Below, one piece after another: positions 18,126 to 27,405 of a DNA stretch of 64,000 nt (within the stretch, counting starts at the first letter, position 1; every line of letters begins with the position of its first letter). This stretch comes from Siansivirga zeaxanthinifaciens CC-SAMT-1 (GTDB lineage: Bacteria > Bacteroidota > Bacteroidia > Flavobacteriales > Flavobacteriaceae). The stretch is taken from the NCBI RefSeq assembly GCF_000941055.1, contig NZ_CP007202.1:2960437-3024436 (forward strand), in the 5' to 3' direction. A model generated the notes under the pieces. It made no database searches. It saw only the letters and a list, made by a program, of their open reading frames with translations, and was not told where the DNA came from. The translations under genes were made by a program, and so were the position numbers.

Positions 18126-20051
18126 TTATAAGACTTCAATTTTTATTCGAACTTCCCGTTTGTCATTATCAAAATTGACAATGATAGGAATCGCTTCAAC
18201 CCCTGGCACCATATTAAAGGTTCTGCCTTTGGCTGTTTTTTTTATTTGCAAAGGTACAGAAGAGCTAATTTTTACAATGCCATTGGGCTTTATAATTTTT
18301 ATTTCATTGGTTGTTAATTGTTCTACAAATTCTCCAGTTGGAGATACAATAGGTAAAACAAACGATGTTATATGTTTAATTTCCTCAGAAGTATGGGCTA
18401 TAATCTCCAAAAATTGATTAGAACAGTTATAAAACAAGTTAAAATTTGAAGCCGTTTCAGGAACTATTTTTCTGGATTCGTTTTTCAACTGAACCTTTGC
18501 ATTACACGTTATTTGCTCATTTTCATCAGATGAACTATAGGTTGCTTCCAAATCAAAGAGGTTGGTGTACCAAGCATTGTTTACAAAAGTTTCAATTCGA
18601 GGTGTTAGTGCAATATCCTGCCCAGGAGCAGGTTGTTGATTATCGGCTTCTTGCAGTTTATAAACAGCCATACTTGCAGTACAAAGCAACCCAACTTTAT
18701 TATGATATAATAGTGAAAGAGAAGCTCCAGTAGCCTGCCTGCAATCATTTTGTAAATTATATTCAGCATCATAGGCAGAGACCGTTCCACGCCAATCAGC
18801 CCGAGCAAATAAGGTTACATCTAATTCTTTATAATATTTAAGCCCGTCAGCAATTGCTCTAGGAAGTGGCGTTTTGTTGCTAATTTCAGGTAAACTTTCC
18901 CAATGATCCAACAAGAATGCTAAAGGCTTTGCATGTTCAAAGGTATGATGGACACATGGTTTAACATTGTGTGAATTATATTGTAAACCACCGTGTAATA
19001 ATCCGTTATGTGTACATTGCTTTAACAGTTCGGTATTTTTAAAAGCAGCAGTTCCAAAAGCGGGATTATACTTTGCCATGAAACCAAATGCTGGTTGCAT
19101 CCCATCGCTTGTTCGGCTTCCCCAATAACTCCATTTGTACATTCTATTTCCAAAACTGTTATCTAAGCCTCCATCGGGAATTATAAACTCAAGGTGTGTT
19201 TCTAAAGATTTTTTTACCAATGCTAATAATTCTTCATCCTGTTCTTCCAAAGCATACAATACCAAACTATTTAATGACTCTTCTAAATTATACCCCAAAT
19301 CAATAGCAAATAATCCTTTTGGACTTTTAATGGTTTTATCTGGGCCTTGTTTTTCGCCATATAAAAAAGCATTTGGGGTGGTAAAAAAACTTTTTATTTG
19401 GTTTGCCAAATCTTTACTTCGCTTAACATATTCGGGCTTATCAATAAGTTTCCCTATTAAGTTTAATGCATATATCGTTGTTGCTCCATAATTGATATTG
19501 GCATTACCTATAACTGGAAAACGATTATAAACAAAATCTGCTGCTAATTCTAAGCGTTTATACCATTGGAGACGTTTTTCATCATCAAGTAAATCACCGT
19601 GATATTTTAAAGTTTCAGCTAAGGCAATGGCGCCAAAAACCGTTGTACCATCCCAAGATTTTGGATTTAATTCATTCGTCCATGCTCCATCATCCCGAGT
19701 CACGTTTGCTCCCCACGCAAATGCAGCAATTCCAGCCTCGCTATACTTTTTATCTCCCGTAGCTTTTGCCATAAAAAATAAAGGATATACAGCATCCATA
19801 CTACGAGGATGATGATGGTCGCAGGCGGGACAATCCAACAGACCGTGTAATTTAGGATTTGAAGGATTTAAAATTTGTGTTTTGAGCATCCCGTCGCACC
19901 AATCTTTTAACAACTCGAAGACTAGCGTTTTAAATTCATAAGAATGGCTATTATAAAAATCTCTATGATTACTTTTAAAAAAACCACAGCCAGAAAGGGA
20001 TAGTCCCAAACTGGCAAAGGTTGATAATTGTATAAATTGGCGTCGTTGCAT
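18126..20051 (-). CDS. Tat-exported lipoprotein with toroid-like fold, possibly GH154-like
   Basis: About 641 residues. The ATG at 20051 gives MQRRQFIQLSTFASLGLSLSG-C: a twin-arginine motif followed by a lipobox, so it is probably exported folded and lipid anchored. The body shows helical-repeat character with LLDCPACDHHHPRSMDAVYP, RDDGAWTNELNPKSWDGTT, GNANINYGATTIYALN and MYKWSYWGSRTSDGMQPAFG. From about residue 420 on, the sequence looks like a beta-sandwich, as in heparinase II/III-like or GH154-type proteins. I cannot assign the family firmly; a uronate-acting glycosidase or lyase is the best guess. It lies 13 nt after the GH59-like gene and overlaps the GH2 beta-glucuronidase-like gene region, so it belongs to the same operon. 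A relic of the same N-terminus lies at 28382..28441. Confidence 0.7.
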   Translation of the reverse strand: MQRRQFIQLSTFASLGLSLSGCGFFKSNHRDFYNSHSYEFKTLVFELLKDWCDGMLKTQILNPSNPKLHGLLDCPACDHHHPRSMDAVYPLFFMAKATGDKKYSEAGIAAFAWGANVTRDDGAWTNELNPKSWDGTTVFGAIALAETLKYHGDLLDDEKRLQWYKRLELAADFVYNRFPVIGNANINYGATTIYALNLIGKLIDKPEYVKRSKDLANQIKSFFTTPNAFLYGEKQGPDKTIKSPKGLFAIDLGYNLEESLNSLVLYALEEQDEELLALVKKSLETHLEFIIPDGGLDNSFGNRMYKWSYWGSRTSDGMQPAFGFMAKYNPAFGTAAFKNTELLKQCTHNGLLHGGLQYNSHNVKPCVHHTFEHAKPLAFLLDHWESLPEISNKTPLPRAIADGLKYYKELDVTLFARADWRGTVSAYDAEYNLQNDCRQATGASLSLLYHNKVGLLCTASMAVYKLQEADNQQPAPGQDIALTPRIETFVNNAWYTNLFDLEATYSSSDENEQITCNAKVQLKNESRKIVPETASNFNLFYNCSNQFLEIIAHTSEEIKHITSFVLPIVSPTGEFVEQLTTNEIKIIKPNGIVKISSSVPLQIKKTAKGRTFNMVPGVEAIPIIVNFDNDKREVRIKIEVL

Positions 20052-20064
20052 AAGATGCAAGATA

Positions 20065-22377
20065 CTATTCTTTGTAAACTTTTAGGTTATCAAAAAGATT
20101 AATATTATAAGAACTTCCTAACATCACATATCCGTTACCATTTTTGTGATTTACTTCGCTTAAGAATTGATTATCCACAAATGCTTTAATCTCTCTTTCT
20201 TTAAAACTAAGTTTTATATTGTGCCAAATATTTCCGTCAAAATTTTGAATACTACCCGAAGCCAAGGTTGTTTTATCGAAAACCAGTTTCCAGTTTCCAT
20301 TTTTTTCAAGCATCAAGCGATGTCCTTTTAAATAACTGCCTTGCACTCTTCCTCCTAATTCAACATCACCACCATCGATGAATACATCTACGCTACAGGT
20401 AAAATCCTTCCAATTGATGTCCCCCACTAAGGTATTGGGTTTAATATTCGATTGACGGTAGACACGCATCCAGTCGTACCCTTGTTCGGGATTAATTTGT
20501 TTCAAACAATTTGTTCCATCTTCTTTTTTGGCAATTTCAAAACTCCCTGTCTGGTCTGAATGGTATTTAGGTAAATCCCCTGCTTTTCGGTCTTCATAAT
20601 CTTCACTATAAGGAAATGGAAAAGCCGTTTCATTAGGAATTGTATAATGCCCTTTTTGCTGACCTGTAGTGGTAGTCAATGAATAGATGCACTTAGCGTC
20701 AAGATTTATTACAAACTTTCCGTTTTTAGGACTGATGCTTTTTTGTTGAATAAACTGATTATTTTCATCTGATTTCCAAACTGTAACCGTTTTGTCCGAC
20801 AAGCCTTTTTCAATCTTAACTTCTAAGGTCTCAGCCTTCTCAGTACAAACAATCATACTCCAATTATCGCTGTTTTTTTCTTTTAAACTAACACAACTTC
20901 CTTTGTAGGTAGTGGCATCAAACAAGCCACAAGCTTTATCCAAATACTGCCATTTGTTAGATTCTGCAAATTGTGTGGTATGTGCCGTTGCCCAAATAGT
21001 AGGCCATACTTCGTAATATCCGCTCCAAGGACTGTTAGCCTTCATAGCACCTGCCTTATCCCAAGTAACCGATTCGTATATTGAGCCAATAGGTGCCCAA
21101 ATGAGGGTTTTGGTAATTTTATCTCGAATGTAAAATTTGTTGTATAAACGTGCTAGATTGAGTGCCCCTGCTCCACCCCAGTCTTTACCTGTCCAGCTCC
21201 AATCTTCACTAGCCCAAAGCGGTTTTCCCGATGCTTTAGCCTTATCAGTTGTTGGTCGTCCTCTGCCATCTACCATATTTTCATTAAATTCTCGACCTGT
21301 TACATAATGATAGCCCGCTGCTTCAATTACCTTGTTAAATTCAGGGTCTTTTTCGAATTCTTCAAAAATTTGCCAATCGCCACTATTATCATCTGGTCCT
21401 TGAATTTTCACATCTTTATAACCTCTGGCATTAAGCAAGGGGCGCACGTCATTAACAAGCCAATCTCTGTCTGTATAGTTTTCATTTTCAGCGGCGGCTA
21501 CCCAATCAATATCCAAATCCCAATCTCTTTTGGCCACATCCAAAAATGCTACAAAATATTCCGCAGACTCTTTGGTGAAAATATTTGGCTTTAAATACCC
21601 TGGAAAGCTCCATGGTAAGTATTCTAAAATCATATCATGATTACGATTTTTGGCTTCTTTCATAAACCAAAATTCATACCCTCTAGATACTGGACTTTTA
21701 AGTTCCTCTCTAGTAATAGCATGCGAGGGTTCAGAGCCACAGGTCGAATTTTCACCACCTCCCATTTCAACTTTTAGGTGTTGAAATCCAGCGCCAAATT
21801 TAGGCTTGAATAATAAATCAAGAATTTGACTACGATATGGGTCTTTATAGTCATATAATAAATCGGTAGAGGCACCCGCACTAACGCCTCCAATACCTTC
21901 AAAAACTCTACCATTATCTTTTGGGTTTAAAGTGATTTTTACAACTCCCTTTTTTTGTTCAAAAACGGGTGGAACAAAAGATTTTTCGGGGTTTTTAATA
22001 TCTCCCATTACAAACCAAGCAGGCTCACTATGTTTAACCCCTCTATTATTTCCCCAAACCGTTACTCTCCAATATACTTTTTGCCCTGATTTTAAAGGCT
22101 CTCCAAGATATTCATATGGTCCTGTTTCAGATTTACTTGTTGGACCTGTATCCCACAAATCTGGATATTGAAGTTTTTCAATACTTGTAGCCATCATAAT
22201 TCGAAAGCCACCTTGTTCGGTACTTACACTATCACCTACAAAAGTCCAACTAAAACTGGGATGTGTTTTAGTAATTCCTACAGGATTTGTTTGTCCTTCG
22301 CATTTTAAATCCTTAACATTTAAAGTTTGTGCTGATATTTTCAAACAAAAAAAACAACATATTAATAGCCTTATCAT
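20065..22377 (-). CDS. GH78 N-terminal domain fused to a GH59 galactocerebrosidase-like enzyme
   Basis: A 770-residue secreted protein. Residues 20-125 resemble the fibronectin-like N-terminal domain of GH78 rhamnosidases (NPVGITKTHPSFSWTF, LKSGQKVYWRVTVWGNN). Residues 145-560 match GH59: RVFEGIGGVSAGAST, DPYRSQILDLLFKPKFGAGF, LKVEMGGGENSTCGSEPSH, YLPWSFPGYL and ANSPWSGYYEV correspond block by block to mammalian GALC as I recall it. The likely acid/base is Glu299 in AAAENENY and the nucleophile Glu391 in LWASEDWSW. The last about 180 residues form a LamG-like beta-sandwich, as in GALC. Known GH59 members act as beta-galactosidases. The operon context suggests a galactose-bearing side chain or a different specificity. 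No T9SS tail. Confidence 0.85.
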   Translation of the reverse strand: MIRLLICCFFCLKISAQTLNVKDLKCEGQTNPVGITKTHPSFSWTFVGDSVSTEQGGFRIMMATSIEKLQYPDLWDTGPTSKSETGPYEYLGEPLKSGQKVYWRVTVWGNNRGVKHSEPAWFVMGDIKNPEKSFVPPVFEQKKGVVKITLNPKDNGRVFEGIGGVSAGASTDLLYDYKDPYRSQILDLLFKPKFGAGFQHLKVEMGGGENSTCGSEPSHAITREELKSPVSRGYEFWFMKEAKNRNHDMILEYLPWSFPGYLKPNIFTKESAEYFVAFLDVAKRDWDLDIDWVAAAENENYTDRDWLVNDVRPLLNARGYKDVKIQGPDDNSGDWQIFEEFEKDPEFNKVIEAAGYHYVTGREFNENMVDGRGRPTTDKAKASGKPLWASEDWSWTGKDWGGAGALNLARLYNKFYIRDKITKTLIWAPIGSIYESVTWDKAGAMKANSPWSGYYEVWPTIWATAHTTQFAESNKWQYLDKACGLFDATTYKGSCVSLKEKNSDNWSMIVCTEKAETLEVKIEKGLSDKTVTVWKSDENNQFIQQKSISPKNGKFVINLDAKCIYSLTTTTGQQKGHYTIPNETAFPFPYSEDYEDRKAGDLPKYHSDQTGSFEIAKKEDGTNCLKQINPEQGYDWMRVYRQSNIKPNTLVGDINWKDFTCSVDVFIDGGDVELGGRVQGSYLKGHRLMLEKNGNWKLVFDKTTLASGSIQNFDGNIWHNIKLSFKEREIKAFVDNQFLSEVNHKNGNGYVMLGSSYNINLFDNLKVYKE

Positions 22378-22410
22378 CGTTTAATAGGTATTTAATTAAT
22401 CATTTTATTT

Positions 22411-25400
22411 TTATTCACATGAGGTGAAATGGCATTGATTACAATAGTTTAAATGCGTATAGGCCCCTATATGATATGCATTTTGTTTTAGGATGAGTTC
22501 GAATGTTTTTTTAGCTTTTTCGATATGACCCAAACCTAAATGCCCTAACCCAATCAAATAATGACAATATTCCTCATGACGCAATTGCAAATCATCTTCA
22601 AAAATCAATAAGTCTGGAAGCGATACTGCAAAATAATCCATTTTAAAGGGTATTTGTAATTGCTTTTTACCAAACTCCAATAATTTATTGAAACGTTCGT
22701 GAGCTTCTGTTTTACGGTTCAATTTAATTAAAGCTAAGCCTTGATAGAAAATTTTATCTGGTTGCTGATCATTGTAATACATTGCAGCAACTGGTTCAGA
22801 CAAACCTGTAGAAGCCTTTTCCCAAGCTAAAACGGCTTGTTCTTTCTCACCAAATCCTTCATACGCGCACCCTAACCAAAAATTGAAGTCGTTTTCTTGA
22901 GCACCATAAATTTTACCCTCACCTAAATTATGCGGATAATGATATGTTTCATTTAAATGATTAATTGCTTTTTGATATTCACCTTCTGCAATGCTTTTTT
23001 TAGCTAACGCGACATGACTGTATAAATATTGCCCAGGAACTTTTCCTTCTCCACCTTCCCAGGGGTGAAATTGACGCTTCATAATTAAATTTAATGCCTT
23101 TTCCTCTTCGCCAAGAAAATTCAACAATGTTACATGCTCCAAATACAAATCATCTCTAAAATCGACCAAATCAGGATGTTTTTCTAAAATTGCCAATCGA
23201 ATGGCAGGCTCAATATTTAATTTCTTGTACAATTGGTCCAATTCCATTAAAACCCGAGCATCATTAGGATTCAACTCAAACGCCCTCTCCAATGCTGATT
23301 TTGCTTTGTTAGCATTACGCTGTTTATTATAGTAACCCAACGCTAGATTGCGATGTACTGTTGGAAATGTATCATCAATCTCTTTTGATTTTTCCCAGCA
23401 AAAAATGGCATCTGTATGCTGCCTTGCACCATACCAATAATTGCCTAAATAATACCATGCCTTTACATCTGATGGATTCATTTCAACCGCTTTTTTGAGC
23501 ACTATCAATTCTTCTAAACGGTGAGGAAAACAATAATCGGGAGTCAAATTAGATGCTAAGTTAAAATTATTTTGGGCCTCATCTACTTCTCCTAATTGCA
23601 ATAAATAATTGCCTTTAAAATATTGAGCCATAGGATACACGTTTTGGGCTTCTTGAAAATATAAGTTGATGAAATCCAAAGCCTCTTGATAACATCCAGC
23701 AGCGGCATAATCTAAAGAAAATTCTATGTAATTATGTACATAACCTCTCATTAAATCTTTTAGCTCTTGAAGCATTCGTTCATCATTAAGCAAAAGATAT
23801 TTTTCGTTAATAACTCCAAAATTAAAGGGATCAAACATTAATGACTCCTGAATTAAATCTAATGCCTTTTGCGTTTGATTTGTTTTACGTAAAAGGACAA
23901 TTTTTAAATGTCTTGCCTTTTGGTTCTGCCAATTTTTCCATAATGAGCGATCAATAATTTCGAGAGCCCTATTAAAGTTTCCATTTAAGGTGTCAATCTG
24001 TGCACAATGAAAGAATCCACTATCTTGCCAAGCGCCATTCCAGGTAGATTTAAAAAAATAATCATACGCTTCAGTTATTTTATTTTGAAACCACAAACAC
24101 AGACCTAAATTATAGAGTGGTTCGCCATCATAAGGATTGGGATTTCGCTCTGTTAACGTTTCAATGGCTTTTCTAAAAAAAGGTTCTGCTTTTGTTAATT
24201 GCCCCCTTTTCAAGTACCACAATCCCATGGCGTTGTTATTACGCATATCTGAAGGCTCTCTTTTTAAAGCCTCTAGATAATAGTCGGTTGGGTTGTAAGT
24301 AGCATGTCGATATTGCTCTAAATGCAATCCTCTTAAATAAAGCTGTTCTATAGACTCAATTTCTTCTGGATCTTTAGCTGGCTTAGCTGGATCTGGGATG
24401 GGATTTTGCTCCTCCTTTTTTTTATGCCAATCTACCAAAACAACATTTTCCTGATTGGTTAACTTAACATAAATATCCTCAAAATCAATATCTCCAACCA
24501 CTTCTTTTTCAAAACTCATCTCGGGAGAAAAATCTACAATTTCTTCAAAAACGGTTTTATCTTTTGACAGGACTACAACCTTTGCCTTTTTATATTCAGA
24601 GGTTGTATATATTTTAAGTAATAACTTGTCATTTTCTATAGTCAAGTTCAACATGGCGTCTTTAGTAGCATTTTTAACAACACCTAAGTCACGATATGGC
24701 ATAAAATATTGTTTAAAACTCTTTTCTTCATAGGGTTGCAACCAACTAAAATCAGGCTGATTATCAGTATAAACACCACACATTAATTCAATATACGGTC
24801 CATCTTCATCTGTTAAATTTCGATCCCATGCATAGCCAAAATCACCATTCCCCCATGTCCATTGTTTTTTTCCTGGTGATTGATGATGATCAGCAACGTG
24901 AAGTAAGCCTCCTCTAGTATCATTTTCATAACCTCCCACAAAATTGTACTCTGACTTAATGGCCATGTATGATGTAGGAACTGGAATGTTTTTATATCTA
25001 GAAATATCAGTTCCTGGCGAATAATCCATTTTATAGTAGGTTCCAGTTGCAATTGGAAAATCGGAAACATCTCGCTTTCCATGATCAAAAACAGCATTAA
25101 CATCCGGTGGAAATACTGATTGATAATGGTCGTTTACCGCAACAGCAGGGTTAGCCCACCATAAAAAAGTTTGGGGATGCGGAGTTCTGTTAAACAATTT
25201 TACTTTAATTTCTAAATAAGCTTTATCTGGATACAAAGTAAATCCTGCCATCCCTTTGGTACGAAACATACGTTCTACTTCACTACACCAAACAGTTACA
25301 CTACCATCTTGATTTTCTTCAATTAAGGAATCTACAGGATCGTAAGTTGATGGACGGTGATGTTGAGGCCAATTGAATTCGATACCCCCAGAGATCCAAG

Positions 25401-25728
25401 GACCAGTAAGCCCTACAAGAGCAGGTTTAATTACTTGATTATAGTATACAAAGTGGCGCTTTTTTATTTTGTCATACGCCATTTGAATACGGCCACCAAG
25501 CTCAGGTAAAACCATTATTTTTATGTACTTATTTTCAATAAAAATGGCATTCCATATTTTATCTACTTTTTCATCACTTATTTTTTCAATTACTGGATGT
25601 GGGTAAACAGACCCGCTACTACCTTGATAAACCCTTTTTTCTAAAAATATGGGATTTTTCTCAGGAACTCCAATTTCATAAGTAGGAATTACTACATTCT
25701 CTTTCCAAGCTCTTACAGACTCAATCAT
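22411..25728 (-). CDS. DUF5107-TPR protein, predicted cytoplasmic
   Basis: 1105 residues with no signal peptide (starts MIESVRAWKENVVIPTYEIG). Residues about 40-350 match DUF5107, a galactose-mutarotase-like beta-sandwich: VLPELGGRIQMAYDKIKKR, GPWISGGIEFNWPQHHRPST, HHQSPGKKQWTWGNGDFG. Residues about 455-1100 are TPR-type helical repeats (ALKREPSDMRNNNAMGLWYL, AFELNPNDARVLMELDQLY and others). The His/Glu-rich surface in the first domain could be catalytic, but the function of this family is not known to me. It starts 15 nt after the MFS sugar porter and precedes the GH59-like gene by 33 nt. A tight pairing with a permease suggests it acts on the imported sugar or glycoside in the cytoplasm (inference). 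Confidence 0.8.
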   Translation of the reverse strand: MIESVRAWKENVVIPTYEIGVPEKNPIFLEKRVYQGSSGSVYPHPVIEKISDEKVDKIWNAIFIENKYIKIMVLPELGGRIQMAYDKIKKRHFVYYNQVIKPALVGLTGPWISGGIEFNWPQHHRPSTYDPVDSLIEENQDGSVTVWCSEVERMFRTKGMAGFTLYPDKAYLEIKVKLFNRTPHPQTFLWWANPAVAVNDHYQSVFPPDVNAVFDHGKRDVSDFPIATGTYYKMDYSPGTDISRYKNIPVPTSYMAIKSEYNFVGGYENDTRGGLLHVADHHQSPGKKQWTWGNGDFGYAWDRNLTDEDGPYIELMCGVYTDNQPDFSWLQPYEEKSFKQYFMPYRDLGVVKNATKDAMLNLTIENDKLLLKIYTTSEYKKAKVVVLSKDKTVFEEIVDFSPEMSFEKEVVGDIDFEDIYVKLTNQENVVLVDWHKKKEEQNPIPDPAKPAKDPEEIESIEQLYLRGLHLEQYRHATYNPTDYYLEALKREPSDMRNNNAMGLWYLKRGQLTKAEPFFRKAIETLTERNPNPYDGEPLYNLGLCLWFQNKITEAYDYFFKSTWNGAWQDSGFFHCAQIDTLNGNFNRALEIIDRSLWKNWQNQKARHLKIVLLRKTNQTQKALDLIQESLMFDPFNFGVINEKYLLLNDERMLQELKDLMRGYVHNYIEFSLDYAAAGCYQEALDFINLYFQEAQNVYPMAQYFKGNYLLQLGEVDEAQNNFNLASNLTPDYCFPHRLEELIVLKKAVEMNPSDVKAWYYLGNYWYGARQHTDAIFCWEKSKEIDDTFPTVHRNLALGYYNKQRNANKAKSALERAFELNPNDARVLMELDQLYKKLNIEPAIRLAILEKHPDLVDFRDDLYLEHVTLLNFLGEEEKALNLIMKRQFHPWEGGEGKVPGQYLYSHVALAKKSIAEGEYQKAINHLNETYHYPHNLGEGKIYGAQENDFNFWLGCAYEGFGEKEQAVLAWEKASTGLSEPVAAMYYNDQQPDKIFYQGLALIKLNRKTEAHERFNKLLEFGKKQLQIPFKMDYFAVSLPDLLIFEDDLQLRHEEYCHYLIGLGHLGLGHIEKAKKTFELILKQNAYHIGAYTHLNYCNQCHFTSCE

Positions 25729-25743
25729 ATTAATTAACCTTAA

Positions 25744-27126
25744 TTATTTAATGATTTCATTTTCAATTTCTTCTAAGGATTTTCCTTTGGTTTCAGGAAG
25801 TTTTCTAAATACAAACACCCACCCAAAAAAGCAGATAGCACCATACAACCAAAATGTGCCTGCTGCACCCAATGTGCTATTTAATAATGGAAAGGTATAG
25901 GTGAGAACAAAACAGGCCGACCAAAGTGCTAATGTTGCAATTGCCATAGCCATACCACGAATTTTATTTGGAAAAATCTCTGAAATAATAACCCAAACTA
26001 TTGGGGCTAACGACATCGCATAAGTTGCTATCGCTAATAATACTAGTATTAATAAAATGGTTCCCGAGATATTATAGTAGTATGCCCCTCCAACCAAAAG
26101 ATAGATTATGGAAAGCCCCAAAGAACCAAATAACATTAATTTTCGCCTTCCTAATTTATCAACCGTATAAATCGCTACAAAAGTAAATATCAAATTTATG
26201 GCTCCTGTAATAACAATATTGAAAAGGATATCTGAAACACCAAAGCCCGCTGCCTTAAAAATTTCTTCGGCATAATTAAAAATAACATTGATGCCACACC
26301 ATTGCTGAAAAACTGCCAATACAACACCTAAAACCAAAATAGGCCTAATTTTCCTTTCATTAAGCATGGAAACAGCAACTTTATTAGTATCTGTATTAAG
26401 ACTTTTTATAATATTCTCATATTCATTGGATGCATAATCTCTTCCTCCTATTTTTGTTAAAATGCCTTCCACACTACTTCTTGTTCCATTTTTTGCTAAC
26501 CAACGAGGGCTTTCAGGCACCAAGAACATCAAAATAAAAAAGAACATAGCTGGAATGGTTTCTGCCCAAAACATATAGCGCCATCCCGTTTGTCCATTCC
26601 AAGAATTCAAAATTTCTTCACTACTAAATCCCTCTGGAACTGCTTCGGCCAGTTGCCAGTTTACGAGTTGTGCAGCTAAGATGCCAATAACGATGGTTAA
26701 TTGATTGAGTGAAACAAGACGACCACGCATATTGGCAGGCGCAATTTCTGCAATATACATGGGTGATAAATTAGAGGCTAAACCTATACCAATCCCACCA
26801 ATAATTCTGTAAACAATAAAGATTGAAAAATTTGAAGTTGCTCCGGTTCCAACAGCAGATAAAGTAAATAAGAAGGCTGAAATAATTAACAATAACTTTC
26901 TACCATATTTATCACTTAACATTCCCGACATTGCTGCGCCAACCAAACAACCCAAAAGCGCACTACTCATTGCCCAACCCTGCATACTTGGATTATTTGA
27001 TATGTGAAAAAATTGTTCATAAAACGGCTTAGCACCTCCAATAACAACCCAATCGTAACCAAATAACAATCCGCCCATGGCCGAAACCATGGATATCATG
27101 TAAATATATTTTGTGTTAATTTTCAT
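25744..27126 (-). CDS. MFS sugar porter (XylE/GLUT-like)
   Basis: 460 residues and about 12 hydrophobic segments. Sugar-porter signatures are present: GGLLFGYDWVVIGG in TM1, SDKYGRKLLL after TM2, RIIGGIGIGLASNLSPMYIA in TM4-5, PESPRWLAKNGT before the central loop, DKLGRRKLML in the second half and a C-terminal PETKGKSLEEIE. Such proteins import monosaccharides with protons across the inner membrane. Which sugar is carried is not clear: xylose, galactose and glucuronate are all possible, while rhamnose is covered by RhaT. It is first in an operon of five genes ending at 16276 and is divergent from the AraC regulator, so the region between is likely the control point. Confidence 0.92.
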   Translation of the reverse strand: MKINTKYIYMISMVSAMGGLLFGYDWVVIGGAKPFYEQFFHISNNPSMQGWAMSSALLGCLVGAAMSGMLSDKYGRKLLLIISAFLFTLSAVGTGATSNFSIFIVYRIIGGIGIGLASNLSPMYIAEIAPANMRGRLVSLNQLTIVIGILAAQLVNWQLAEAVPEGFSSEEILNSWNGQTGWRYMFWAETIPAMFFFILMFLVPESPRWLAKNGTRSSVEGILTKIGGRDYASNEYENIIKSLNTDTNKVAVSMLNERKIRPILVLGVVLAVFQQWCGINVIFNYAEEIFKAAGFGVSDILFNIVITGAINLIFTFVAIYTVDKLGRRKLMLFGSLGLSIIYLLVGGAYYYNISGTILLILVLLAIATYAMSLAPIVWVIISEIFPNKIRGMAMAIATLALWSACFVLTYTFPLLNSTLGAAGTFWLYGAICFFGWVFVFRKLPETKGKSLEEIENEIIK

Positions 27127-27294
27127 ATGTTGATATTTATTGTTTTTTTTCGGTTATATGCAATTGCTTCGCCAGTTCGCAAATGCTCGAGTCATATATC
27201 ATCATTCGTGTGTTCGACCAAATTTTGAGTCATGCTCATTTCACTAAAATATTTTTTAGAGTTTCAATCTTATTGAGAAAAAATCACCAAGAAC

Positions 27295-27359
27295 AGTCCA
27301 TACGAAAATACGAGGTAACATTCATAAAAAAAATAGATTATTATCTATAAAGATGGACT
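27295..27359. promoter_or_regulatory. Candidate operator: inverted AGTCCAT / ATGGACT pair
   Basis: AGTCCAT (27295-27301) and ATGGACT (27353-27359) are perfect inverted 7-mers whose first bases are 58 bp apart, in the 279-bp gap between the divergent MFS porter and AraC genes. A looped AraC-type operator is one reading. No clear TAnnTTTG promoter was found for either gene here. Confidence 0.3.
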
Positions 27360-27405
27360 ATTTTATTATATTTAGACCTAGCGTTGAACTTAAAAATCCT
27401 GATTT

